Source: Chitinophagaceae bacterium (lineage in GTDB: Bacteria; Bacteroidota; Bacteroidia; Chitinophagales; Chitinophagaceae). Taken from it: DNA of 10,901 nt. Each line of letters starts with the position of its first letter. Position 1 is the first letter of the stretch. The stretch is from positions 1-10,901 of the forward strand of contig CANLED010000047.1 in NCBI GenBank assembly GCA_947489175.1. The letters run 5' to 3'. The position numbers and the translations under genes were made by a program. Shown here piece after piece: positions 1 through 7,476 of this stretch. Below the pieces are notes generated by a model. That model saw nothing but the letters and a program-made list of their open reading frames with translations, did no database searches and was not told the DNA's origin.

Positions 1-1134
1 CATTTGAAATAATGCCTTAAACTGAAGAAAAACAATCTTTGGCAACAGGAAAATAGCGTTACTCAACCCTCGTTGATATCCCTTTGTTGTTGAAATGCCA
101 ACAAAAGTGAAAACAAAAACTGCTAATGTCAAAAACCAAACCAAAGAAATAAATGGATCAATGAAAAGATTAATCAACATGCATAGAAACCCAATCCCTA
201 CTGTTAAAAACAATGGGGGCCTCATTGCGCTGAAACCAAAGAATAATTTATTGAAATTAGTTTTTCTTAACCCCTCTTTAAAAATCAACCAATTATCATT
301 GAAATATTTAAAATAACTATAAATCCATCGAGTCCTTTGCGTCTCAAATGACCTGCTATCATTGGTTTTTTCTTCAAACACAACCGCATCTCTTGCGAAT
401 GCAATTTCATCCAATTTCATCATCAAAAATGTTTGCAATCTTTTATCAAACCCACCTAAAGAATCTACGTAATTTATATCCTTGTACAATGCTATCTTAA
501 TTGCAATTCCATTGCCTGAAACCGTTGAAGATAAACCCAACATCATTCTAGAAGCTCTCTCTATAAATGTAGTAAACACCCAACCCAAGGTTTCGACCTT
601 AGCCATACTAGTATTCAAACTTTTTGAAATAGTAATGCATTGAACAGCATCATACCCTGACTGAAAATAAGCATTTAACCTTTCAAAATAATTAGGGTGC
701 ACCAATGAATCTGAATCAAAAATCACCATCACATCATGTTGCTTATCAAAGCAATCAACTGCGTATTGAATTGATTTAACCTTTGAATTAAGTGGCGTAG
801 TTGGACAAATAATCTTAATCCTGTCATCTGAAATTTTAATTCCAGAAATATCACAATCGTCGGCTATGATATAAACATTAAATTTTTTATAAGTCTGTTT
901 TAGAAATGAATCAATAAATGGTGCTATAAATCTAGTATCTTGATGCACTGTAATAATAGCAGCAAAATCAAAATCCCTATCGTACACCTTTCTGCTTCTC
1001 AGGTATTTATTTAAATCTTTTTTTCCAATGATTGTTGAAAAAACAAGCAACATCAATGGAGAAACCAAATAAAGAATAAATATTACTTGAATTATAATAA
1101 ATAAACCTAATAACAAATTCAAAAAAATTGACAT
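1..1134 (-). CDS. Membrane-anchored GT2 family glycosyltransferase (partial, C-terminus off the left edge)
   Basis: The reverse strand from the ATG at 1134 reads 378 codons without a stop to the first base of the window, so the 3' end is missing. Residues 4-36 are strongly hydrophobic (signal anchor or one to two membrane helices). A GT-A domain follows: ADDCD at 91-95, the DxD metal/nucleotide motif FDSDS at 139-143, SGNGIAIK at 207-213, LDE at 241-243 in the place of the usual (T)ED acceptor motif, and QRTRW at 266-270, which matches QxxRW. Further hydrophobic stretches lie at about 304-325 and 327-347. This is the layout of processive or inverting inner-membrane GT2 enzymes (cellulose synthase / hyaluronan synthase / IcaA-like), which use nucleotide sugars on the cytoplasmic face. 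The start lies 24 nt after the asnB-like gene, so it is probably the next cistron of the polysaccharide operon. Sugar specificity cannot be read. The family call is firm; whether it is processive is open. Confidence 0.88.
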   Translation of the reverse strand, partial: MSIFLNLLLGLFIIIQVIFILYLVSPLMLLVFSTIIGKKDLNKYLRSRKVYDRDFDFAAIITVHQDTRFIAPFIDSFLKQTYKKFNVYIIADDCDISGIKISDDRIKIICPTTPLNSKVKSIQYAVDCFDKQHDVMVIFDSDSLVHPNYFERLNAYFQSGYDAVQCITISKSLNTSMAKVETLGWVFTTFIERASRMMLGLSSTVSGNGIAIKIALYKDINYVDSLGGFDKRLQTFLMMKLDEIAFARDAVVFEEKTNDSRSFETQRTRWIYSYFKYFNDNWLIFKEGLRKTNFNKLFFGFSAMRPPLFLTVGIGFLCMLINLFIDPFISLVWFLTLAVFVFTFVGISTTKGYQRGLSNAIFLLPKIVFLQFKALFQM

Positions 1135-1158
1135 CCTTAATTTAAAATTTTATGTTTC

Positions 1159-3060
1159 TCATATATTCTTTACCCACCTATCATACCAAAGCATAAACGA
1201 CAATAAAGTCCATAACTTTTGGTAGTTCACTTTCTTACCTGATAAATAATCATTCCTCAATTGGATAATCGGTTTTGGATCAAACAATCCTGTTTTATTC
1301 AGGCTTTCCTCACTCAAATAATACCTCAATTGCGCTTTTAAATCCTCCTTAAACCACACCATCAATGGTGCTAAAAATGGAACCTTAGGTCTATCCATCA
1401 TTTCCTTTGGTATGTATTTATGGACAACTTGTTTCAATAACCACTTGTTAACTCCATCCCTTATTTTAAATGAAGCAGGCAACTGGGCAGCATACTCTAC
1501 GATACGATGGTCGACCATTGGCTCTCGTCCTTCTATGCTCACAGACATTGTTGCCCTATCTACCTTAACAAGGTTATTATCTAACAAATATGATTTATAA
1601 TCAATCGCCAACAACCTATTCACATAATCTTTTGGATCCTTAGAAGCAATACTTGTATCAAAAACAGTAGGATAATGCTCATATTCCTTTCCAAAAAAGG
1701 AAGCAGCCTCTTTTTCTGTGATAAACTGACTGATGTATTTCATGGCCTGCACTGGGTCATGACTCTTCCACATCAACCTAATTTTCTCATAACGTGTTGA
1801 AAAATTAAATTTAGTATTGAAATATGGAATATAATCTGGGTTGATAAGAGACATGGCGCCGCTGAGCATGGATTGCAAAGGTACTGGCATACTCAACGTA
1901 AATCGGCCCGACTGATTAAATTTACTATATCCTCCAAAAATTTCATCCCCGGCATCTGCACTCAGAGCCACTTTTACATCCTTAGCGGCTAGTTTGCTAA
2001 CCAAGACAGTTGGAACTGTTGAATTATCAGCAAATGGCTCATCATAAATTTCAGGCAAGGACGACAAAACTTCACCAGCCTCTTTTGCAGTCAAATACCA
2101 CTCTGTATGATCCGTTCCTAAATAATTGGCGATTTTTTTAGCTTCAGGAGCTTCGTTGAATTCATTCTCATGAAATCCAATCGTAAATGTTTTTAACCTT
2201 TCCGTTCTGTCAGTTTGCAATATCGACGCAACACTTGAGCTGTCGTAACCACCACTCAAGAAAACCCCTACAGGCACATCAGCTACCATACGGTATTCAT
2301 AAGCACTTTTGAGCAGCCTATCCGTTTCTTCAATTGCCTCTTGATCGGTAACGTTTAATTTTGGCTTGTTGTAATAATCAAAAACATCCCAATATTTCGT
2401 TATTACCTGGTTTTTTGTACCTAAGTCAATACTCAAAATATGTCCAGGCATCAATTTAAATGCATTTTTAAAAATACAGTAAGGAGCCGGCACATAACTA
2501 TACTGAAGAAACAACGCGAGACTGTTGGTATCAATAACTTTATTGAATTGGTCGTTGGCATAAAATGCTTTCAACTCAGACCCAAATAAAAACAAGTCGT
2601 TTTCCCAATAATAGTAAAATGGCTTCACTCCTGCCCTATCCCTGATAAAATGAATTTTATCCTGATTTTTGTCAAGAATGGCAATTGCAAACATCCCTAT
2701 GAACTTGCTCAACATTTCCAACCCCCAACAATGATACGCTTTCACAATCACTTCAGTATCAGACCACGACTTAAAAGTATACCCTTTTTCTTCAAGTTCT
2801 ATTTTGATTTCCTTGAAATTATATACTTCGCCATTAAAATCTACAGTGATATGCTCAAAACTCATGGGCTGATGGCCCAATGGAGAAAGGTCCAATATAG
2901 ACAACCTACGCTGCCCAAAACCTATCAAAGCATTGCTTTGTTCAAAAATTTCATATCCAGCATCATCTGGACCACGATGAACCATTGAGTCCGTCATCAA
3001 CTTCAATGTTTCCATTGAGGTTTTTTTTTGAAAATCTACAAACCCAGCAATTCCGCACAT
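1159..3060 (-). CDS. asnB: Asparagine synthase-type glutamine-hydrolysing amidotransferase
   Basis: The 633-residue protein begins MCGIAGF, so Cys2 becomes the N-terminal nucleophile of a class II glutaminase after Met removal. Other glutaminase landmarks are HRGPDD (28-33), GQRRLSILDLSPLGHQPM (49-66), FNGEVYN (75-81) and RDRAGVKPFYY (140-150). The synthetase half has the PP-loop SGGYDS at 269-274, followed by ADAGDEIFGGY and a C-terminal VDRATM...EGREPMVDHR segment. The family transfers glutamine ammonia to an acyl-adenylate, classically aspartate to asparagine, in the cytoplasm. The length and motifs are complete, with no sign of decay. Only 5 nt separate it from the upstream glycosyltransferase, and another glycosyltransferase follows after 24 nt. 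AsnB paralogues inside polysaccharide clusters (for example WbpS in Pseudomonas O-antigen loci) are thought to amidate sugar uronic acids, so this copy may modify the polysaccharide rather than make asparagine. The family is certain; the acceptor is inferred. Confidence 0.95.
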   Translation of the reverse strand: MCGIAGFVDFQKKTSMETLKLMTDSMVHRGPDDAGYEIFEQSNALIGFGQRRLSILDLSPLGHQPMSFEHITVDFNGEVYNFKEIKIELEEKGYTFKSWSDTEVIVKAYHCWGLEMLSKFIGMFAIAILDKNQDKIHFIRDRAGVKPFYYYWENDLFLFGSELKAFYANDQFNKVIDTNSLALFLQYSYVPAPYCIFKNAFKLMPGHILSIDLGTKNQVITKYWDVFDYYNKPKLNVTDQEAIEETDRLLKSAYEYRMVADVPVGVFLSGGYDSSSVASILQTDRTERLKTFTIGFHENEFNEAPEAKKIANYLGTDHTEWYLTAKEAGEVLSSLPEIYDEPFADNSTVPTVLVSKLAAKDVKVALSADAGDEIFGGYSKFNQSGRFTLSMPVPLQSMLSGAMSLINPDYIPYFNTKFNFSTRYEKIRLMWKSHDPVQAMKYISQFITEKEAASFFGKEYEHYPTVFDTSIASKDPKDYVNRLLAIDYKSYLLDNNLVKVDRATMSVSIEGREPMVDHRIVEYAAQLPASFKIRDGVNKWLLKQVVHKYIPKEMMDRPKVPFLAPLMVWFKEDLKAQLRYYLSEESLNKTGLFDPKPIIQLRNDYLSGKKVNYQKLWTLLSFMLWYDRWVKNI

Positions 3061-3065
3061 AGTTT

Positions 3066-3965
3066 TTAATTAAATGTAATCTTCCGGTTAAAATTCCAAT
3101 AAATCCCTTTCCAAAATGCACCAAAATGTTCCATTTGTCCCTTTATCAAAAAAACAAATGAATTTTTAGGTATGGTCAAAAAGATAAAGTAAACAATGAA
3201 AACAGCAAAACTCAACCTTGGCATGTTACGTTTCATAAAAAAAATGCGATTTTTAGTATGATAGTAAGTTTTAAAAGGGCTCCCTTTGCCCGTTGTCATT
3301 GACTCTTTATGGTAAATCAACGAATTGGGTTGATAATATATTTTGTAGCCCTTTCTTTTAATTTGCTCACACCAATCAAACTCCTCATAATAAAAAAAGA
3401 ATTCCTCTGGCAATCCACCTACTTGATCAATCACCTTTCGTGGCAACATCATACCACCACCATGGGCATAATTGGTCACCTTGATTTCATTGTATTGGCC
3501 TTTATCAATTTCCATACAGCCTACCATCCCATTTCTGCCAGTAAACATATTCACTGCTTCATAACCTGCATATTCTATTGTTCCTTTTTTGAAGAAATAA
3601 TGAAATTTGGGAGAAACAACACCTGCATCAGGGTATTTTTTGAAAATATCAAGTAAACCCTCCAACAAACCAGCTGTAAACTCTGTATCATTATTTACAA
3701 TAAAAAGGTATTCTCCTGTAGCATGCTTCATACCAACATTGTTTCCACCAGTAAAACCAAGGTTTTCATCATTCCTAATAACTACTACATCTTGCCTGAT
3801 TTGTTTGAAAGTTTCAGTAGGATTTTCTCTCGAATTATTATCTACAATGATGATCTCCAAGTTGGGATAAACACAAAAATCATTGATAGATTTTAAAAAA
3901 TCTGACGTGATAGCGGTTGTGTTCCAATTTAAAGTAACTATTGAAACAGAAGGGATGTTAACCAT
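3066..3965 (-). CDS. GT2 family glycosyltransferase (rhamnosyltransferase / WbbL-like)
   Basis: The 299-residue protein opens with the GT-A start VSIVTLNWN (7-15), followed by IIIVDNNS (38-45), NLGFTGGNN (68-76), the metal-binding motif as NND (91-93), HGGGMMLPR (168-176) and FYYEEFDWCEQIKRKGY (191-207). The acidic EEFDW holds the likely catalytic base. This pattern (NNS, GGNN, NND, E(E/D)xDWC) is typical of the GT2 subgroup that contains dTDP-rhamnosyltransferases such as WbbL, which extend a lipid-linked glycan at the cytoplasmic membrane face. A hydrophobic stretch at about 252-276 near the C-terminus probably attaches it to the membrane. It ends 5 nt before asnB and starts 68 nt after the sugar transferase, so it is very likely a cistron of the same operon, perhaps with an extra weak internal promoter. 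The donor sugar cannot be settled from sequence alone. Confidence 0.92.
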   Translation of the reverse strand: MVNIPSVSIVTLNWNTTAITSDFLKSINDFCVYPNLEIIIVDNNSRENPTETFKQIRQDVVVIRNDENLGFTGGNNVGMKHATGEYLFIVNNDTEFTAGLLEGLLDIFKKYPDAGVVSPKFHYFFKKGTIEYAGYEAVNMFTGRNGMVGCMEIDKGQYNEIKVTNYAHGGGMMLPRKVIDQVGGLPEEFFFYYEEFDWCEQIKRKGYKIYYQPNSLIYHKESMTTGKGSPFKTYYHTKNRIFFMKRNMPRLSFAVFIVYFIFLTIPKNSFVFLIKGQMEHFGAFWKGIYWNFNRKITFN

Positions 3966-3994
3966 AAATGCTAAATAATTGTTTAAGGCTTAAA

Positions 3995-4002
3995 CAAAAG
4001 TA
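3995..4002 (-). promoter_or_regulatory. Possible weak internal promoter -7 element upstream of the GT2 gene
   Basis: On the minus strand this reads TACTTTTG, an exact match to the Bacteroidota -7 consensus TAnnTTTG. It sits in the 68-bp gap between the sugar transferase and the GT2 gene, about 30 nt before the GT2 ATG. I see no TTG at the expected -33 position, so this may be a chance match in AT-rich DNA. Confidence 0.25.
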
Positions 4003-4033
4003 AGAAGAAAATTCATTTACGGAAGATAATATC

Positions 4034-5200
4034 CTAATTATCAACATTTTGTATTAAAGCTGCAGGAGTCTTAATCATTATTTTAAAATCATTAATTAGA
4101 TTAGAACGTTGAGCATATACTATGTCTAAATCAACTCGTTCTTCAATTGTCATGTTTGGCTTGCTTTTTTTTGTGATCTGCCACAAGCCTGTAATGCCTG
4201 CTGGCGCCATGAAACGTTCAACATAATTGTTGGTTACCATGGCCTCAGCCTCTCTTAAAGGCAAAGGACGATTTCCTACAAGCGACATATCCCCCTTTAA
4301 AACGTTTAATAATTGAGGCAATTCATCCAAGCTTGTTTTTCGTAAAAATTTACCCACTCTGGTAACCCTTGGATCATTTTGTATTTTCAAAAAGGCAACA
4401 CCTTTTTCTCCAGAAGCATATTGATTGAGGTGAGACATTTTTTCAATCAAACTTTCAGCATCCACTACCATCGACCTGAATTTATAAAACTTGAATACCT
4501 TATACTTTCTTCCAGCCCTCAATGAATTGTAAAATACCGGTCCTCTTGATTCTAACTTTATGACAATTGCAATCAGCAAGAGAATAGGCAAACACAAAAT
4601 TAATATGGAGACAGAAACCAAAATGTCCATCATTCTTTTAAAAATATGTCCATCTGCCATAAACTTTGATGCTATTTCAATATGATCAATCCTTGTTAAA
4701 AAAGGAGCTGGGGGATAATTCTTTACTTTTTTTAGAAAAGAAATCTTCTTATACAAATCAATTCCAAAAGTATCTAAATCGATAACCTCATCAACAAACC
4801 TACTTGATTTTAAAAATGAAAAATCTTCAAGCGTAACATTACGAGAACAATACATCAAAGGAATATTTTTCAACCTAGGAAAGTTTTTTATAAACAACCC
4901 GAAATCTTCTAATTCTGGAATGGAAAGAGGGATGTTTACGAGAATGGCATCCGGAATGGTATGATTACCAACCTGAATCATCCTAAAAAGATGTTTGGTA
5001 TCGGTAAAACTTGACAATAAAGTATTTGGATTAAAATAATTCTCATCTAGGGTTAATACTGAACTCTTAGTACTAATTAGGATGGTACTAAGTTTTTCGT
5101 TATTTTGATTTAAATTATTTATTTGAACATTTCTGTCAATAAAACTAAAATCAGCATTCATAAATACGTTTTTTGAGGGTATCTTAGGTTGTTGCAACAT
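4034..5200 (-). CDS. Polyisoprenyl-phosphate sugar-1-phosphate transferase with receiver-like N-terminal domain
   Basis: The C-terminal half (about 186-388) is a complete bacterial sugar transferase (Pfam Bac_transf; WcaJ/WbaP/PglC superfamily). It contains FKRMMDILVS (187-196), a hydrophobic hairpin helix at about 192-214 with Pro205, IKLESRGPVFY (214-224), KFYKFRSM (237-244), the catalytic Asp-Glu dyad in SLDELPQL (D292, E293), GDMSLVGNRPLPL (303-315) and PAGITGLWQI (333-342). The reaction moves a sugar-1-phosphate from a nucleotide sugar to undecaprenyl phosphate, which starts the repeat unit at the inner membrane. Instead of the usual transmembrane or CoA-binding-like N-terminus, residues about 38-160 look like a degenerate CheY-type fold: PDAILVNIPLS (83-93) stands where the phosphoacceptor strand would be, with Asn in place of Asp, and NIPLMYCS and VDEVIDLD follow as later strands. 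The start at 5200 overlaps the receiver gene by 17 nt, suggesting translational coupling; Met14 (5161) is an alternative start. Confidence 0.93.
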   Translation of the reverse strand: MLQQPKIPSKNVFMNADFSFIDRNVQINNLNQNNEKLSTILISTKSSVLTLDENYFNPNTLLSSFTDTKHLFRMIQVGNHTIPDAILVNIPLSIPELEDFGLFIKNFPRLKNIPLMYCSRNVTLEDFSFLKSSRFVDEVIDLDTFGIDLYKKISFLKKVKNYPPAPFLTRIDHIEIASKFMADGHIFKRMMDILVSVSILILCLPILLLIAIVIKLESRGPVFYNSLRAGRKYKVFKFYKFRSMVVDAESLIEKMSHLNQYASGEKGVAFLKIQNDPRVTRVGKFLRKTSLDELPQLLNVLKGDMSLVGNRPLPLREAEAMVTNNYVERFMAPAGITGLWQITKKSKPNMTIEERVDLDIVYAQRSNLINDFKIMIKTPAALIQNVDN

Positions 5201-5573
5201 TCAAACGATCTGTAAAAAGATTTTTATTTATACTCTTAACCAACATTAATGGATCAAAAGGCTTAACAAAAATATCATTCAGATTTAGTTCAAATAATTT
5301 TTGCTTGATAAGTTCACTTTTATTGCTTGTCAATACTATCACTGGCACGTGAAACAATAAACTTGAATTTATATACTCTATAAATTCGAAAGCTTCTGCT
5401 TCAAAAGCATCTGTATCTATTATCACCAAATTAACATTCCCTTTAGCTTTCATTTGCTTTAAACCTGTTATCGGATCTGATACTATAGTAACGTAATGAT
5501 CTTTGGATAAAACAGTTTGCAAAATATAATTGAATGGCTTATTGCCATTAATACTTAATACTGTCGTTTTCAT
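5184..5573 (-). CDS. Stand-alone receiver (CheY-like) domain protein, atypical
   Basis: The protein has 129 residues, the size of a single receiver domain with no output domain. The phosphoacceptor strand VNLVIIDTD places Asp53 where the phosphorylated Asp belongs. VIVLTS gives Thr82 and FVKPFDP gives Lys104, and the 22-residue spacing from Thr82 to Lys104 equals that in CheY. However, the first strand reads TVLSINGN (4-11), where a normal receiver has an acidic pair for Mg2+ binding (the DD of VDDD); here there is Asn and Gly. It may therefore be phosphorylated poorly or not at all and act by protein-protein contact. It is the first gene of the minus-strand polysaccharide operon and overlaps the sugar transferase, whose N-terminal domain also looks receiver-like. 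A role in controlling polysaccharide initiation is an inference. No sensor kinase is in the window. Confidence 0.85.
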   Translation of the reverse strand: MKTTVLSINGNKPFNYILQTVLSKDHYVTIVSDPITGLKQMKAKGNVNLVIIDTDAFEAEAFEFIEYINSSLLFHVPVIVLTSNKSELIKQKLFELNLNDIFVKPFDPLMLVKSINKNLFTDRLNVATT

Positions 5574-5753
5574 AAATGCGGGTTGGGTGGATTAATAAAG
5601 AAATGTTATTAAAAAATAAATTTTAAGGTGAATTAATAAGAAATTTAAGCTGGAATATTAACCACAGATTACTCTTAGGAATATTGGAAGGAATTTCGGA
5701 GGAAGGAGGATTTTAATTGAAAAAAAATAATAATTAGTACTTTATTTCAGTAA

Positions 5754-5787
5754 CAAATGTAAAATCTAAATTGTTAAAAACACAAAA
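5754..5787 (-). promoter_or_regulatory. Bacteroidota-type promoter of the polysaccharide operon
   Basis: On the minus strand, TTTTG (5787-5783) is followed by a 21-nt spacer and then TACATTTG (5761-5754). This matches the Bacteroidota consensus TTTG / TAnnTTTG, both in sequence and in spacing. Transcription would start near 5747 and leave a leader of about 174 nt before the receiver ATG at 5573. It is the only perfect -7 match on either strand of the intergenic region. Confidence 0.6.
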
Positions 5788-6080
5788 TAGTTATTAAATA
5801 AATATTAACATTACACAATAATATATATTCAAAAAATAATTATATGTAAAAGCTACAATGTCAATCGATTACAACTAACTTAAAACTTCAAAGTCATTAG
5901 ACTTCGTTCAGTAATTAACATTTATCGAATACCTTTTCTCTTAATTCATGAATTTTTTATAAAAAGAATCATAAAAAATAATTAATTCACCAATTATTCG
6001 CAAATATTTACTTAGTAGTTATACGTAGAAAAGCTTAGAAACTAAAGGTCGTTAACTACCAAACGGATAAGATAATTGTC

Positions 6081-6088
6081 TATTTTCG
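6081..6088 (+). promoter_or_regulatory. Weak candidate -7 element for the permease operon
   Basis: TATTTTCG differs from TAnnTTTG at one position and lies 27 nt before the permease ATG, which would leave a leader of about 20 nt. There is no clear TTG at the -33 position. The plus strand of the intergenic region contains no perfect TAnnTTTG, so this is only the nearest match. Confidence 0.2.
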
Positions 6089-6115
6089 AAGCTAATTATC
6101 AGACCATTTTCAACA

Positions 6116-7441
6116 ATGAAAATAACCAAAACCAACCTCCAAGAAAGTCAACTTAAAAGAACACTTACACCCATCATGCTATGGGGATTAGGAGTTGGAT
6201 ATGTTATTTCTGGAATGTATTTTGGATGGAACTTGGGTTTAGAAAAAGGTGGCACACTCGGGCTTGCTATTTCTACATTGTTCATCATCTTGATGTATGT
6301 AACATTTACTTTTAGCTATGCTGAACTTGCCTGCGCCATCCCAAAAGCCGGTGGAGGCTTCGACTATGCCAACCGTGCTTTGGGCAAAGACTGGGCTTTT
6401 ATTGTAGGCATGGCGCAAAACATTGAATTCATCTTTGCTCCGCCTGCCATCGCTTTTGCCATTGGGGCCTACTTCAACTTGTTTTTCCCCCAAATTCCAA
6501 TAATTGTCATTGCCATTTTTAGCTATGTGATTTTCACCTTTCTAAACATTCGCGGCGTTAAAGCTGCCGCTATGTTTGAATTGATCATTACAATTCTTGC
6601 TGTTGGAGAACTGCTTCTTTTCGCAGGGGTAACAATTCCCCATTTTGAATTGAAAAATTTACAAGCCAATCCACTCCCCAACGGGATCCCTGGCATACTT
6701 GCTTCACTCCCCTTTGCCATCTGGTTTTTCCTGGGGATAGAAGGCGTTGCGAATGTTGCAGAAGAAGCCATCAATCCACAAAAAACAATACTGATTGGAT
6801 TTGGCTCCGCCATTCTTACCTTGGTCGTTCTTTGTATCCTCACCTTTTCAAGCTCTATCGGTGTTGCAGGTTGGGAAGCCATTGTCTATAAAGTTGATGG
6901 ATCTGCATCTGACTCCCCACTTCCACTAGCACTGGCCAATATTGTAGGAAACAACAACATCTTGTACCATCTTCTAATAACGGTTGGATTGTTCGGATTA
7001 GTTGCCTCTTTTCATGGCATCATACTGGCTGCGGGAAGATCAACCTACGAATTCGGAAAAATAAAATTTGCACCCCCTGTCTTGGGCAAAATCAACCAAA
7101 AGTTTCAAACACCCGCCAATGCCTTAATTTTTAACATGACCATTGGCATCATCGCTTTGTTCACAGGCAAAACTGCTGAAATCATAACCATATCTGTGTT
7201 TGGCGCACTTACTCTGTATGCTATTTCAATGGTTTCAGTTATAAAACTAAGAAGATCTGAACCAACACTCGATAGACCTTTCAAAGTACCTTTCTATCCT
7301 TTATTTCCAATCACCGCATTGGTTATCGCTATTGGCGCATTTATTGCCATGACCTTTTTTAACATAATGCTCGCAGTAATTTATATATCAATTATTATAT
7401 CTTGCTTTATTGCATTTAAAATTCACGAAAAAAGAAAATAG
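6116..7441 (+). CDS. eat: APC-superfamily amine permease, ethanolamine permease type
   Basis: The 441-residue protein is hydrophobic throughout, with about 12 membrane helices and a short cytoplasmic N-terminus. It has the amino acid-polyamine-organocation fold. Segments I recognise from the ethanolamine permease subgroup are GLGVGYVISGMYFGWNLGL (24-42), FTFSYAELACAIPKAGGGF (64-82), IEFIFAPPAIAFAIGAYF (103-120) and FAIWFFLGIEGVANVAEEA (200-218). GRSTYEFG (307-314) and RPFKVPFYPL (387-396) are general APC landmarks. It should import ethanolamine or a similar small amine across the inner membrane with a proton. It is the first gene of the plus-strand operon, followed after 35 nt by a gamma-glutamyl ligase. 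No EutBC lyase or microcompartment gene is nearby. The family is clear; the substrate rests on motif memory and context, and a general amino acid permease is the main alternative. Confidence 0.85.
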   Translation: MKITKTNLQESQLKRTLTPIMLWGLGVGYVISGMYFGWNLGLEKGGTLGLAISTLFIILMYVTFTFSYAELACAIPKAGGGFDYANRALGKDWAFIVGMAQNIEFIFAPPAIAFAIGAYFNLFFPQIPIIVIAIFSYVIFTFLNIRGVKAAAMFELIITILAVGELLLFAGVTIPHFELKNLQANPLPNGIPGILASLPFAIWFFLGIEGVANVAEEAINPQKTILIGFGSAILTLVVLCILTFSSSIGVAGWEAIVYKVDGSASDSPLPLALANIVGNNNILYHLLITVGLFGLVASFHGIILAAGRSTYEFGKIKFAPPVLGKINQKFQTPANALIFNMTIGIIALFTGKTAEIITISVFGALTLYAISMVSVIKLRRSEPTLDRPFKVPFYPLFPITALVIAIGAFIAMTFFNIMLAVIYISIIISCFIAFKIHEKRK

Positions 7442-7476
7442 CTTGCACCAAATTTTTTCATTTTCATCCCCCAAAC

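Larger units (their letters stand above)
5574..6115. other. Divergent AT-rich intergenic region, no gene seen
   Basis: These 542 bases separate the two operons and hold no plausible coding frame. They include the minus-strand promoter at 5754-5787 and its long leader. Within the leader DNA, the plus strand has a purine tract GGAGGAAGGAGGA at 5698-5710, so the minus-strand RNA would carry CCUCC twice. An 8-bp direct repeat GGAATATT lies at 5652-5659 and 5678-5685, 26 bp apart. A perfect 12-bp palindrome AATTCATGAATT lies at 5943-5954, and a small stem AAGTC-ATTA-GACTT is near 5890-5903. None is a recognised operator or riboswitch; short palindromes are expected by chance in such AT-rich DNA. 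The region presumably also carries the promoter of the permease operon. Confidence 0.6.

Noticed and set aside
95..316. Plus-strand open frame of 73 codons
   Set aside because: It lies antisense to the partial GT2 gene, whose reverse-strand frame is continuous and has clear motifs; the peptide is low in complexity and Lys/Asn-rich.
2650..2988. Plus-strand open frame of 112 codons
   Set aside because: It is fully antisense to the N-terminal glutaminase domain of the asnB gene and resembles no protein I recognise.
5698..5725. Strong Shine-Dalgarno-like purine tract on the plus strand
   Set aside because: The only downstream frame runs from a TTG for a few codons to a stop, so no small gene is supported, and the real genes here do not use Shine-Dalgarno sites.
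5885..5905. Small hairpin AAGTC-ATTA-GACTT as a terminator
   Set aside because: The stem has only 5 bp, no U-tract follows, and no gene ends nearby on either strand.
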